Shown here piece after piece: positions 5,544-11,257 of a stretch of 11,257 bases of DNA. The stretch lies in contig CANHSW010000041.1 of NCBI GenBank assembly GCA_947463165.1, forward strand, positions 1-11,257, in the 5' to 3' direction. The position numbers and the translations under genes were made by a program. The notes beneath the pieces are model-generated. The model was given only the letters and a program-made list of their open reading frames with translations, searched no databases and was not told the DNA's origin. This DNA comes from Cyanobacteriota bacterium (lineage in GTDB: Bacteria > Cyanobacteriota > Cyanobacteriia > PCC-6307 > Cyanobiaceae). Numbering within the stretch: position 1 is the first letter of the stretch; every line of letters begins with the position of its first letter.

Positions 5544-5894
5544 TCAGACCAGTTCGATAATCGCCATCTCGGCGTTATCGCCGCGACGGGGAACGGTGCG
5601 AATGATGCGGGTGTAACCGCCATTGCGATCGCCGTAGCGCTCGGGAGCCTTGTCGAACAGGGCGTGCACCAGCTGCTTGTCAAAGATGTAGCCGATGGCC
5701 CGGCGGCGGGAGGAGAGGCTGCCTTCCTTGGCCAGGGTGATCATCCGCTCGGCCTCATCGCGCAGGGCCTTGGCCCGGGCCTTGGTGGTGGTGACCCGAC
5801 CTTCGCGGATCAGTTGGGTGGTCAGGCCACGCAGCATGGCCTTGCGTTGGTCGGCAGGGCGTCCCAGCTGGGGGACTCGGCACTGGTGTCGCAT
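5544..5894 (-). CDS. rplQ: 50S ribosomal protein L17
   Basis: A 116-residue L17, normal bacterial length. Family blocks are [29 protein letters not shown] at the N-terminus, the [22 protein letters not shown] helix, and the [26 protein letters not shown]-terminus. It is a large-subunit protein near the peptide exit site. It starts at ATG 5894, 74 bp after rpoA, and its TGA is directly followed by the truA GTG. A perfect GCGATCGC octamer lies inside the gene (5625-5632). Confidence 0.98.
   Translation of the reverse strand: MRHQCRVPQLGRPADQRKAMLRGLTTQLIREGRVTTTKARAKALRDEAERMITLAKEGSLSSRRRAIGYIFDKQLVHALFDKAPERYGDRNGGYTRIIRTVPRRGDNAEMAIIELV
5625..5632. repeat. HIP1 octamer GCGATCGC in rplQ
   Basis: A second perfect HIP1 copy, inside rplQ at the codons for G-D-R/N near the L17 C-terminal block. 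Confidence 0.9.
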
Positions 5895-5968
5895 GGTTAG
5901 GGGCTCTGAAAGGGCTCTGATCTGTCGGGGGTTGGGTCGCGGCAGGGCCGCTCAGGGGAGGTTGCCGC

Positions 5969-6907
5969 TCAGGCGGTGGTGCGGCTCTGGGGCAGGGAGA
6001 TGCCAATCCGCTCCAGGGCTTCGATCACTTCGTCAGCAGACTTGGAACCGAAGTTTTTGATCTCCAGCAGGTCTTCATAACTGAAGCCCATCAGATCGGA
6101 GACGGAGTTCACCTGGGCGCGCTTGAGGCAGTTGTAGGCCCTTACCGAGAGATTCAGCTCTTCGAGGGGGATCTGGGCCTCGGCGGCGGGTTCGGATTCG
6201 TGGCCTGGCTCGTCGGCCATGCTCAAGCTGGCCAGGGGCTGGAACAGGGCGATCAGCTGGTTGGCGGCCTGGGCCATGGCGTCGTCGGGGCTGAGGCTGC
6301 CGTTGGTCTCAATGTCCAGCCGCAGCCGCTCCCGGGCCGAACCGCCCTCGCCCACGGCGGTTTCATCCACCGTGTAATTCACCCGCTTCACCGGCTTGAA
6401 CACCGCATCGATTTGGAGCAGGTCGATGGCGCTGGTGTCTTCGTTGTGGCGATCGACAGGGCGATAGCCCACGCCGCGCTCCACATGCACCTCCATCTCC
6501 AAACTATGGCCATCGGCCACGGTGGCGATCAGGCGGCCTGTATCGATCACCTGCACTTGGGAGGAGAACTGCAGGTCGCCAGCGGTAACCGTGGCGGGAC
6601 CGTTGACTACCAGCCGGCCAATCTCCAGGTCACGGTTGCGGCTGTTAACTGAAATTTGCTTGCAGTTGAGCAAGATATCCAGCACGTCTTCGCGCACGCC
6701 GGGCACGGTGGCGTACTCGTGGTTGACACCGGCGATGCGTACCGCCGTGATGGCGCTGCCTTCAAGGCCGCCGATCAGCACTCGACGCAGGGCGTTACCC
6801 AGGGTGGTGGCCTGACCGCGATCGAGCGGGCCGATCAGGAATGTGCCGGTCTGGGAGCGATCAGGGGCGACCTGATTGTCGATGCGATCGATTTGGTAAT
6901 GCAGCAC
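5969..6907 (-). CDS. rpoA: RNA polymerase alpha subunit
   Basis: A 312-residue alpha subunit that nucleates RNA polymerase assembly and contacts activators and UP elements. The N-terminal dimerisation domain (about 1-230) contains [15 protein letters not shown] (30-44) and [15 protein letters not shown] (70-84). A linker rich in acidic residues and alanine (about 231-245) leads to the C-terminal domain with [14 protein letters not shown] (251-264); R256 corresponds to the DNA-contacting R265 of E. coli. The opening [19 protein letters not shown] is of picocyanobacterial type. The start is GTG (6907-6905), one nucleotide after a hairpin that also contains the rpsK stop, and no Shine-Dalgarno is visible, suggesting coupling to rpsK. 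rpsD is not upstream, unlike in E. coli. Confidence 0.98.
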   Translation of the reverse strand: MLHYQIDRIDNQVAPDRSQTGTFLIGPLDRGQATTLGNALRRVLIGGLEGSAITAVRIAGVNHEYATVPGVREDVLDILLNCKQISVNSRNRDLEIGRLVVNGPATVTAGDLQFSSQVQVIDTGRLIATVADGHSLEMEVHVERGVGYRPVDRHNEDTSAIDLLQIDAVFKPVKRVNYTVDETAVGEGGSARERLRLDIETNGSLSPDDAMAQAANQLIALFQPLASLSMADEPGHESEPAAEAQIPLEELNLSVRAYNCLKRAQVNSVSDLMGFSYEDLLEIKNFGSKSADEVIEALERIGISLPQSRTTA

Positions 6908-6908
6908 G

Positions 6909-6954
6909 GTCTGAAAGTCGGGGAACGGGACAGCGACGGGAGACGACTTCAGAC
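6909..6954 (-). promoter_or_regulatory. Hairpin linking the rpsK stop to the rpoA start
   Basis: On the minus strand GTCTGAAGTCG (6954-6944) can pair with CGACTTTCAGAC (6920-6909), 11 pairs with one bulged T, enclosing a 23-nt C-rich loop. The rpsK stop TGA (6951-6949) lies in the 5' arm and the rpoA GTG begins one nucleotide after the 3' arm. A ribosome finishing rpsK would open the stem and expose the rpoA initiation region. Coupling is an inference from geometry. Confidence 0.6.
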
Positions 6955-7341
6955 GCGACGGCGCTTGGGCCGGCGGCAGCCGTTATGGGGCAGGGGGGTG
7001 ACGTCGCGGATCAGGGTGATCTCCAGGCCGGCCACCTGCAGGGCGCGGATGGCGGTTTCACGACCGGAACCAGGACCGCGCACCAGCACTTCGATCTGGC
7101 GCATGCCCTGCTCCAGGGCGCGGCGGCCAGCGGCCTCAGCGGCGGTTTGAGCCGCGAACGGCGTGCCCTTGCGGGCTCCCTTGAAACCGCTGGCACCAGC
7201 GGAGCTCCAGGAGATCACCTCACCGGCGGTATCGGTGATCGAGACGATCGTGTTGTTGAAAGTGCTTTGGATGTGGGCAACGCCGTTGGGAACGTTGCGC
7301 TTGGCCTTTTTGGGGCCTGTCTTCTTGGCGGGCTTGGCCAT
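6949..7341 (-). CDS. rpsK: 30S ribosomal protein S11
   Basis: A 130-residue S11, normal length, which forms part of the 30S platform near the mRNA exit. Key blocks are [18 protein letters not shown] (20-37), [39 protein letters not shown] and the C-terminal [16 protein letters not shown]. The C-terminal block usually reads HNGCRPPKRRRV; an Arg here replaces one Pro. It starts at ATG 7341, with a small hairpin (7351-7365) ahead of it in place of an obvious Shine-Dalgarno. It is unusually far (309 bp) from rpsM. Confidence 0.98.
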   Translation of the reverse strand: MAKPAKKTGPKKAKRNVPNGVAHIQSTFNNTIVSITDTAGEVISWSSAGASGFKGARKGTPFAAQTAAEAAGRRALEQGMRQIEVLVRGPGSGRETAIRALQVAGLEITLIRDVTPLPHNGCRRPKRRRV

Positions 7342-7650
7342 GGATAAGGGCCTGCCGAGGGCAGGAGGTGATCGGGATACTGGCGGGAGCCGCCCTGGTG
7401 ACGCCCATGGGGCGGCAGGGCTGGGCTGGTCTTGCGGTCTGGACCGCTCGGCCTGGGCTGGGGCTGGGGCTGGGCTGTTAGCTAAGGCGGTTGGCTAAGG
7501 CGGTTGGCTAAGGCGGTTGGCTGCAGCAGCTGGCTTTGGCCTTACTGGAGTGACGGCCGGGGGCCGCCCTGAAGTTGGCCTGGGCCTTGCTGGAGTGACG
7601 GCCAGGAGCCGCCTTGTGGCAAGCCTGAGCCCTAAGAGTGGGCCTGGGCC
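7342..7650. repeat. rpsM-rpsK spacer holding three tandem arrays
   Basis: This 309-bp spacer has no gene. GGGCTG is repeated three times (7455-7472). GCTAAGGCGGTTG is repeated three times perfectly (7481-7493, 7494-7506, 7507-7519). A 45-bp unit occurs twice with substitutions (7538-7582 and 7583-7627), both copies sharing CTGGAGTGACGGCC. A 6-bp hairpin with a GAG loop (7351-7365) lies 9 nt ahead of the rpsK ATG. No terminator with a U-tract is visible, so transcription probably continues through. Confidence 0.9.
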
Positions 7651-8016
7651 CTACTTCTTCTTGCCGGCCACGGTTTTGCGGGCGCCCCGGCGGGTGCGGG
7701 CATTGGTGCGGGTGCGCTGACCGCGCACGGGCAGGCCGAGGCGATGGCGACGACCGCGCAGACAGCCGATGTCCTGAAGGCGCTTGAGGGCCATGCCCTC
7801 CTGGCGGCGCAGGTCTCCCTCCAGGGTGAAGCTCTCGGCGGCGCTGCGCAGCTTCTGCACATCGGCGTCGTCGAGATCTTTAACCCGGGTATCCGGGTTC
7901 ACGCCGCTCTTGGCGATGATCTTCTGGGCACGGGTAAGACCGATCCCATACACATAGGTGAGAGCGATCTCGACTCGCTTATCGCGAGGGATATCGACGC
8001 CGGCAATCCGAGCCAC
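7651..8016 (-). CDS. rpsM: 30S ribosomal protein S13
   Basis: A 121-residue S13, normal length, located in the 30S head, where its tail contacts P-site tRNA and it bridges to L5. The N-terminal [26 protein letters not shown] and helix-two-turn-helix region are intact; the C-terminal block is [27 protein letters not shown] followed by a basic KTVAGKKK tail. The start codon is GTG (8016-8014), with no visible Shine-Dalgarno. The 90-bp gap after rpmJ contains two successive hairpins. Confidence 0.98.
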   Translation of the reverse strand: MARIAGVDIPRDKRVEIALTYVYGIGLTRAQKIIAKSGVNPDTRVKDLDDADVQKLRSAAESFTLEGDLRRQEGMALKRLQDIGCLRGRRHRLGLPVRGQRTRTNARTRRGARKTVAGKKK

Positions 8017-8046
8017 AGGGATTAAGGGAGTTCAAGGGGGCAGGGT

Positions 8047-8085
8047 TGGCCCCTGGATCGGGGCCATGACCCCAGGCTTGGGGTC
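8047..8085 (-). promoter_or_regulatory. Two consecutive hairpins in the rpmJ-rpsM spacer
   Basis: Two perfect 7-bp stems lie one nucleotide apart: GACCCCA / TGGGGTC around a 4-nt loop (8068-8085) and TGGCCCC / GGGGCCA around a 6-nt loop (8047-8066). A 14-bp palindrome GGGCTGATCAGCCC (8100-8113) spans the rpmJ stop just upstream. No U-tract follows on the minus strand, so these are not intrinsic terminators; they lie 31 nt or more before the rpsM GTG and could be a ribosomal-protein or processing element. Confidence 0.6.
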
Positions 8086-8106
8086 TTAAAAAGGAGCGGG
8101 GGCTGA

Positions 8107-8220
8107 TCAGCCCTGACGCTGTTTGTGCTTGGGGTTGGCGCAGATCACCATCACCCGGCCGTGGCGACGAATCACCCGGCACTTGTCGCACATTTTTTTG
8201 ACCGAGGCACGCACCTTCAT
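8107..8220 (-). CDS. rpmJ: 50S ribosomal protein L36
   Basis: Translating the minus strand from the ATG at 8220 gives 37 residues ending in KHKQRQG and a TGA at 8107-8109. The start [20 protein letters not shown] is the typical L36 sequence. The zinc ligands C11, C14, C27 and H32 are all present, so this is the zinc-binding (C-plus) form, in contrast to the C-minus L31 in the same cluster. L36 is the smallest 50S protein and stabilises 23S rRNA near the factor-binding region. GGAGA about 12 nt upstream is a credible ribosome-binding site. The usual neighbour infA is missing; adk is directly upstream, 83 bp away. Confidence 0.97.
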   Translation of the reverse strand: MKVRASVKKMCDKCRVIRRHGRVMVICANPKHKQRQG

Positions 8221-8303
8221 GGGCGTTGTGCTCTCCGAATTTGCAAACAGGCACCCTATCACATCGGTCAACCACCATTCAGGTGGGAGCCCAGCGGCTG
8301 GGA

Positions 8304-8852
8304 TCAGACCAGCAGGGCCTCGATGCGGCCGGTGATCTCGGCGATGTCGCCGGCGGCCTCCACGGACTGCAGCAGCAGCTGCTGCCGGTAATGGGCGACC
8401 AGGGGGGCCGTCTGCTGGCGGTAGACCTCCAGCCGGTGCCTGATCACGGCTTCGGTGTCGTCCTGGCGACCGCGGCCCAGCAGCCGCTGCAGCAGCAGTT
8501 CGTCGTCTAGTTGCATCAGCACCACCAGCTCGATCCGCTGTTCCAGTTCACCGAGCAGTTGATCGAGGGCCTCGGCCTGGGCCAGGTTGCGGGGGAAGCC
8601 GTCGAGCAGCCAGCCCCCCTGATGGCCCAGCAGCCGGCTGCGCACGATCGCCAACACCAGCTGATCGCTCACCAACTCGCCGCGGGCCATCACAGCTTCC
8701 GCCTCCTGACCCAGGGCAGACCCGGCGGCCACCTCGGCCCGCAGCAGATCGCCGGTGGAGAGATGCAACAGGCCATGGCTGGCGGCCAGTTGGGCGGCTT
8801 GGGTGCCCTTGCCGGCACCGGGGGGACCTAGGAACAGCAGGCGTTGCTTCAT
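8304..8852 (-). CDS. adk: Adenylate kinase, short (zinc-less LID) type
   Basis: A 182-residue enzyme catalysing ATP + AMP = 2 ADP in the cytoplasm. The P-loop GPPGAGKGT is at 9-17, the AMP-binding LSTGDLLR at 31-38, and LDGFPRN at 83-89. The LID is the short form ([16 protein letters not shown]) without the cysteine/zinc insert of long bacterial enzymes, as in cyanobacterial adk genes. I chose the ATG at 8852 ([12 protein letters not shown]); an upstream ATG at 8879 adds nine residues and the P-loop normally begins within about 10 residues of the start. It follows secY by 55 bp, the standard secY-adk order. Confidence 0.97.
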   Translation of the reverse strand: MKQRLLFLGPPGAGKGTQAAQLAASHGLLHLSTGDLLRAEVAAGSALGQEAEAVMARGELVSDQLVLAIVRSRLLGHQGGWLLDGFPRNLAQAEALDQLLGELEQRIELVVLMQLDDELLLQRLLGRGRQDDTEAVIRHRLEVYRQQTAPLVAHYRQQLLLQSVEAAGDIAEITGRIEALLV

Positions 8853-8907
8853 GGCAATCGGATCGGGCTTTGGGATCAAAGACGGGACGCGGGGCGGGGC
8901 TGGCCGA

Positions 8908-10227
8908 CTACTGGCGCACCATGCCCTCGTAGCGCTGGGAAATCACGAAGGTCTGCACCTGCTTGGCGGTGTCGATGGCCACCCCCACCAGGATCAGTAG
9001 CGAGGTGGCCCCCAGACCTTGAAAGGTGCTCACCTGGGTGGCCCCCTCCACGGCGGAGGGGATGATCGCCACGGCCCCCAGGAACAGCCCCCCCAGCAGG
9101 GTTAGCCGGTTCTGAACGCCCCCCAGGTAGGCGGCGGTGGCGGATCCCGGGCGCAGGCCCGGAATCGCCACACCACTGCGCTTGAGGTTGGTGGCGATGT
9201 CGGCCGGGTTGACCGTTAGCGAGGCATAAAAGAAGGAGAAGCCGCAAATCAGGCTGAAGAACAGCAGCGCATAGATCCAGGGGGTGCTGCTGTTGGGATT
9301 GATGGAGCTGGCCACCCGAATCAGCCAGGGGTTGCGGCTGATGTTGGCGATCGTGAGCGGCAGGAACACCACCGCCGAGGCGAAGATGATCGGCATCACG
9401 CCACCGGCATTCAGCTTCAGCGGCAGATAGCTCTGGCGTGCCGAGAGCAAACTGGCGCCGCCCACCTGGCGCTTGGCACTGATGATCGGGATGCGGCGGT
9501 TACCCTCCTGCACGAAGATGATCCCCACGATCGTCACCAGGAACACCAGCACCAGCACGACGATGCCGCCGACGGTGCGGCGATCGCCGGTTTGGGCCAG
9601 GGCGATGGTGGATCCGAGCGCCTTGGGCAGGGTGGCCACGATGTTCACAAAGATCACCAGGGAGGCCCCCTGGCCGATGCCTCGTTCGGTGATCACCTCC
9701 GAGATCCACATCACCACCATCGAGCCCGTTACCAGGGCCAGGGCGGTCTGGATCACGAACACCGTTTCAGAGAGGCCCGCGGTGGCGTAGGGCCGCAGGA
9801 TCAACGCGAAGACGACGCTCTGCAAGATCCCCCAACCCAGCGCCACAAAGCGGGTTATCTGGGCGATCTTGCGCCGACCGGCCTCCCCCTCGTTCTTTTG
9901 CAGCTCCTCTAGTTGCGGCAGGGCCGCAGTGAGCAACTGAATGATGATCGAGGCGTTGATAAACGGCAGAATCCCCAGGGCGAAGATGCCCAGGGTGGAT
10001 AGGCCGCCGCCGGTGAAGATGTCGAGAAAGCCGATCAGCTGTCCCCCCCGGCCCAGGAAATCCTGGAAGGCCACCCGGTCGATGCCGGGGATGGGGATGT
10101 AGATCCCGAGGCGCACCAGCAGCAGCAAACCGAGGCTGGTGAGCACGCGATCGCGCAGGCTCTGCGATTGGATCAGCTGGCTGAGGATTTCGCCGGCGCT
10201 GGGGTTGCGACCCCGACTGACGAGCAT
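8908..10227 (-). CDS. secY: Protein translocase subunit SecY
   Basis: A 439-residue polytopic protein forming the channel of the SecYEG translocon; in cyanobacteria it serves plasma and thylakoid membranes. Ten hydrophobic segments are evident. Signature blocks include GIFALGILPFINASIIIQLL (end of TM2 region), the cytoplasmic QKNEGEAGRRK loop, ITERGIGQGASLVIF, the LNAGGVMPIIFAS segment and the C-terminal YEGMVRQ. I chose the ATG at 10227 (MLVSRGRNPSAGEIL); the frame can extend to a TTG at 10251, but that lies inside a terminator-like T tract. The initiation region sits 21 nt after that hairpin's T tract, suggesting expression may be partly uncoupled from rplO. Two GCGATCGC octamers lie in the gene. 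Confidence 0.98.
   Translation of the reverse strand: MLVSRGRNPSAGEILSQLIQSQSLRDRVLTSLGLLLLVRLGIYIPIPGIDRVAFQDFLGRGGQLIGFLDIFTGGGLSTLGIFALGILPFINASIIIQLLTAALPQLEELQKNEGEAGRRKIAQITRFVALGWGILQSVVFALILRPYATAGLSETVFVIQTALALVTGSMVVMWISEVITERGIGQGASLVIFVNIVATLPKALGSTIALAQTGDRRTVGGIVVLVLVFLVTIVGIIFVQEGNRRIPIISAKRQVGGASLLSARQSYLPLKLNAGGVMPIIFASAVVFLPLTIANISRNPWLIRVASSINPNSSTPWIYALLFFSLICGFSFFYASLTVNPADIATNLKRSGVAIPGLRPGSATAAYLGGVQNRLTLLGGLFLGAVAIIPSAVEGATQVSTFQGLGATSLLILVGVAIDTAKQVQTFVISQRYEGMVRQ
9580..9587. repeat. HIP1 octamer GCGATCGC in secY (first)
   Basis: A third perfect HIP1 copy, inside the central part of secY. Confidence 0.9.
10147..10154. repeat. HIP1 octamer GCGATCGC in secY (second)
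   Basis: A fourth perfect HIP1 copy, near the 5' end of secY. Confidence 0.9.
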
Positions 10228-10248
10228 GGCGGTGGCGGGTGGAGGGGA

Positions 10249-10295
10249 CAAACAAACAAAAACCGCCTGCTGGGCACGGGGCTCAGGCAGGCGGT
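10249..10295 (-). terminator. Intrinsic terminator/attenuator between rplO and secY
   Basis: On the minus strand ACCGCCTGC (10295-10287) and GCAGGCGGT (10270-10262) form a perfect 9-bp GC-rich stem with a 16-nt loop, followed by TTTTGTTTGTTTG (down to 10249). Stem plus U-rich tail match a rho-independent terminator. It starts 45 nt after the rplO stop and ends 21 nt before the secY ATG. Because secY and the downstream genes must be expressed, it should be leaky, regulated, or bypassed by another promoter. Confidence 0.78.
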
Positions 10296-10340
10296 GCAGA
10301 CCTTAGGGCCGAGCGAGCGGACCGACCTTGAGCGGAGCGC

Positions 10341-10790
10341 TCAGATCAATTCGCAGCTGCCGCCAGCGGCCTCGATCTTGGCGCGGGCGCTGGCGGTGAA
10401 GCCAGCGGCCTCAACGCTGAGCTTGACGCTCAGATCGCCGTTGCCGAGCACCTTGAGCGGATACTTGGGGCTGGTGACGATGCCCGCCTCCTCCAGGGAT
10501 TGGAGGTTGACGCTGCTGCCGGCAGCCAGCTCCGCCAGTTGACCCACATTGATCACGGTGAAGTGCTTCGGGTTCACCAGCTCAAAGTGCTTGAGCTTGG
10601 GTAGACGCCGGTAGAGGGGCATCTGGCCCCCCTCGAAGCCGGGGCGGGTGGGGCGGCCGGAGCGCGACTTCTGACCGCGCATGCCGAAGCCGCAGCTGGC
10701 ACCCTGGCCGGCGGCGATGCCGCGCCCCTTACGGGTTTTACGGCGCCGGGCACCGTCGTTGGGCTTGAGGGTTTGGAGGTTGATGGTCAT
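10341..10790 (-). CDS. rplO: 50S ribosomal protein L15
   Basis: A 149-residue L15, normal length, a late 50S assembly protein. The glycine/arginine-rich N-terminal extension ([43 protein letters not shown]) threads into 23S rRNA; the C-terminal globular domain contains [32 protein letters not shown]. It starts at ATG 10790, 9 bp after the rpsE stop. No rpmD lies between rpsE and rplO, as expected for cyanobacteria, which lack L30. Confidence 0.98.
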   Translation of the reverse strand: MTINLQTLKPNDGARRRKTRKGRGIAAGQGASCGFGMRGQKSRSGRPTRPGFEGGQMPLYRRLPKLKHFELVNPKHFTVINVGQLAELAAGSSVNLQSLEEAGIVTSPKYPLKVLGNGDLSVKLSVEAAGFTASARAKIEAAGGSCELI

Positions 10791-10799
10791 GGCGAGGCC

Positions 10800-11257
10800 T
10801 CAGGAGTAGATCTGCTCAAGGGAGATACCCCGCTCCTTGGCGGTCTCCTTATGGGTGCGCAGGGCCGCCAGGGCTGCCATGGCGGCCCTGGCGTTGTTAA
10901 GGGGGGTCTTGGAGCCCAGGCGCTTGGCCAGCACGTTTTTAATGCCAGCCAATTCCAGCACCGTGCGGATCGAACCGCCCGCGATCACACCGGTACCGGG
11001 GGCGGCCGGGCGGATCAGCACGCTGGCGGCACCGTCATGGCCACGGCTCTCGGTGGGCACGGAGTTGGTGCGGGTGAGGGGCACCTTGACCAAGTGCTTC
11101 TTGCCATCGGCAACGCCCTTGCGCACGGCTCCGATCACATCACCGGCCTTGCCGACGCCGACGCCCACCTGGCCGCGTTCGTTGCCGACCACGACGATGG
11201 CCCGGAAGCTCATCTTCTTACCGCCCTTGACGGTCTTGGAGACGCGGCGGATCTGTA
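10800..11257 (-). CDS. rpsE: 30S ribosomal protein S5 (5' end outside window)
   Basis: The reading frame continues through the right edge, so the N-terminus is missing; 151 residues are visible. The first are [20 protein letters not shown], the S5 dsRNA-binding-like domain, so the methionine at 11213 is internal. [18 protein letters not shown] and the C-terminal [26 protein letters not shown] plus [14 protein letters not shown] are family signatures. S5 sits at the mRNA entry channel and contributes to decoding accuracy and helicase activity. The tail ends [12 protein letters not shown]. It is the first visible gene of the spc part of the cluster. Confidence 0.98.
   Translation of the reverse strand, partial: QIRRVSKTVKGGKKMSFRAIVVVGNERGQVGVGVGKAGDVIGAVRKGVADGKKHLVKVPLTRTNSVPTESRGHDGAASVLIRPAAPGTGVIAGGSIRTVLELAGIKNVLAKRLGSKTPLNNARAAMAALAALRTHKETAKERGISLEQIYS

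Noticed and set aside
8221..8303. Possible infA or promoter between adk and rpmJ
   Set aside because: 83 bp is too short for IF1. TTGACC is present on the minus strand, but no acceptable -10 lies 15-19 nt downstream.
8853..8879. Longer N-terminus for adenylate kinase
   Set aside because: The P-loop is expected within about 10 residues of the start, which the ATG at 8852 satisfies.
10228..10251. TTG start for SecY at 10251
   Set aside because: It lies in the T tract of the hairpin terminator, and the ATG at 10227 gives the familiar MLVSRGRNP opening.

Overview
This GC-rich window is a chromosomal segment from a cyanobacterium, most likely a Synechococcus/Cyanobium-type picocyanobacterium. 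The evidence is the gene order, the RpoA N-terminus of picocyanobacterial type, the short adenylate kinase inside the ribosomal cluster, the rpsI-rpmE-prfA linkage, and four perfect copies of the cyanobacterial octamer GCGATCGC (HIP1). The species is not determined.

From about 3.1 kb to the right edge, every gene lies on the minus strand and belongs to the spc/alpha ribosomal supercluster. In transcription order it reads rpsE (5' end outside the window), rplO, secY, adk, rpmJ, rpsM, rpsK, rpoA, rplQ, truA, rplM, rpsI, rpmE. These genes encode ribosomal proteins S5, L15, L36, S13, S11, L17, L13, S9 and L31, the RNA polymerase alpha subunit, the SecY translocon channel, adenylate kinase and tRNA pseudouridine synthase A. 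rpmD, infA and rpsD, present in the E. coli version, are absent here. A very strong intrinsic terminator closes the cluster after rpmE. prfA (release factor 1) follows on the same strand, behind a leader built of tandem repeats.

The left 1.75 kb is different. It holds the first 51 codons of a probable alanine racemase gene (minus strand, running off the edge), a divergent HNH-endonuclease gene (plus strand) with its own hairpin terminator, a gene-free spacer of about 390 bp, and a plus-strand gene for a small membrane/coiled-coil protein interrupted by one in-frame TGA. That gene converges on prfA across an 87-bp spacer with an inverted repeat and G runs.

The coding content is ordinary; the spacers are not. 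Short tandem repeats (6, 13, 14, 16, 21 and 45 bp units) occupy several junctions of a normally compact cluster. Hairpins sit at positions that could control expression: a terminator-like hairpin between rplO and secY, a hairpin joining the rpsK stop codon to the rpoA start, two consecutive hairpins between rpmJ and rpsM, and a small terminator-like hairpin just before prfA. I see no CRISPR array, insertion sequence, tRNA, rRNA or obvious new multi-gene system. The most unusual observations are the TGA-interrupted gene and the attenuator-like hairpin before secY.
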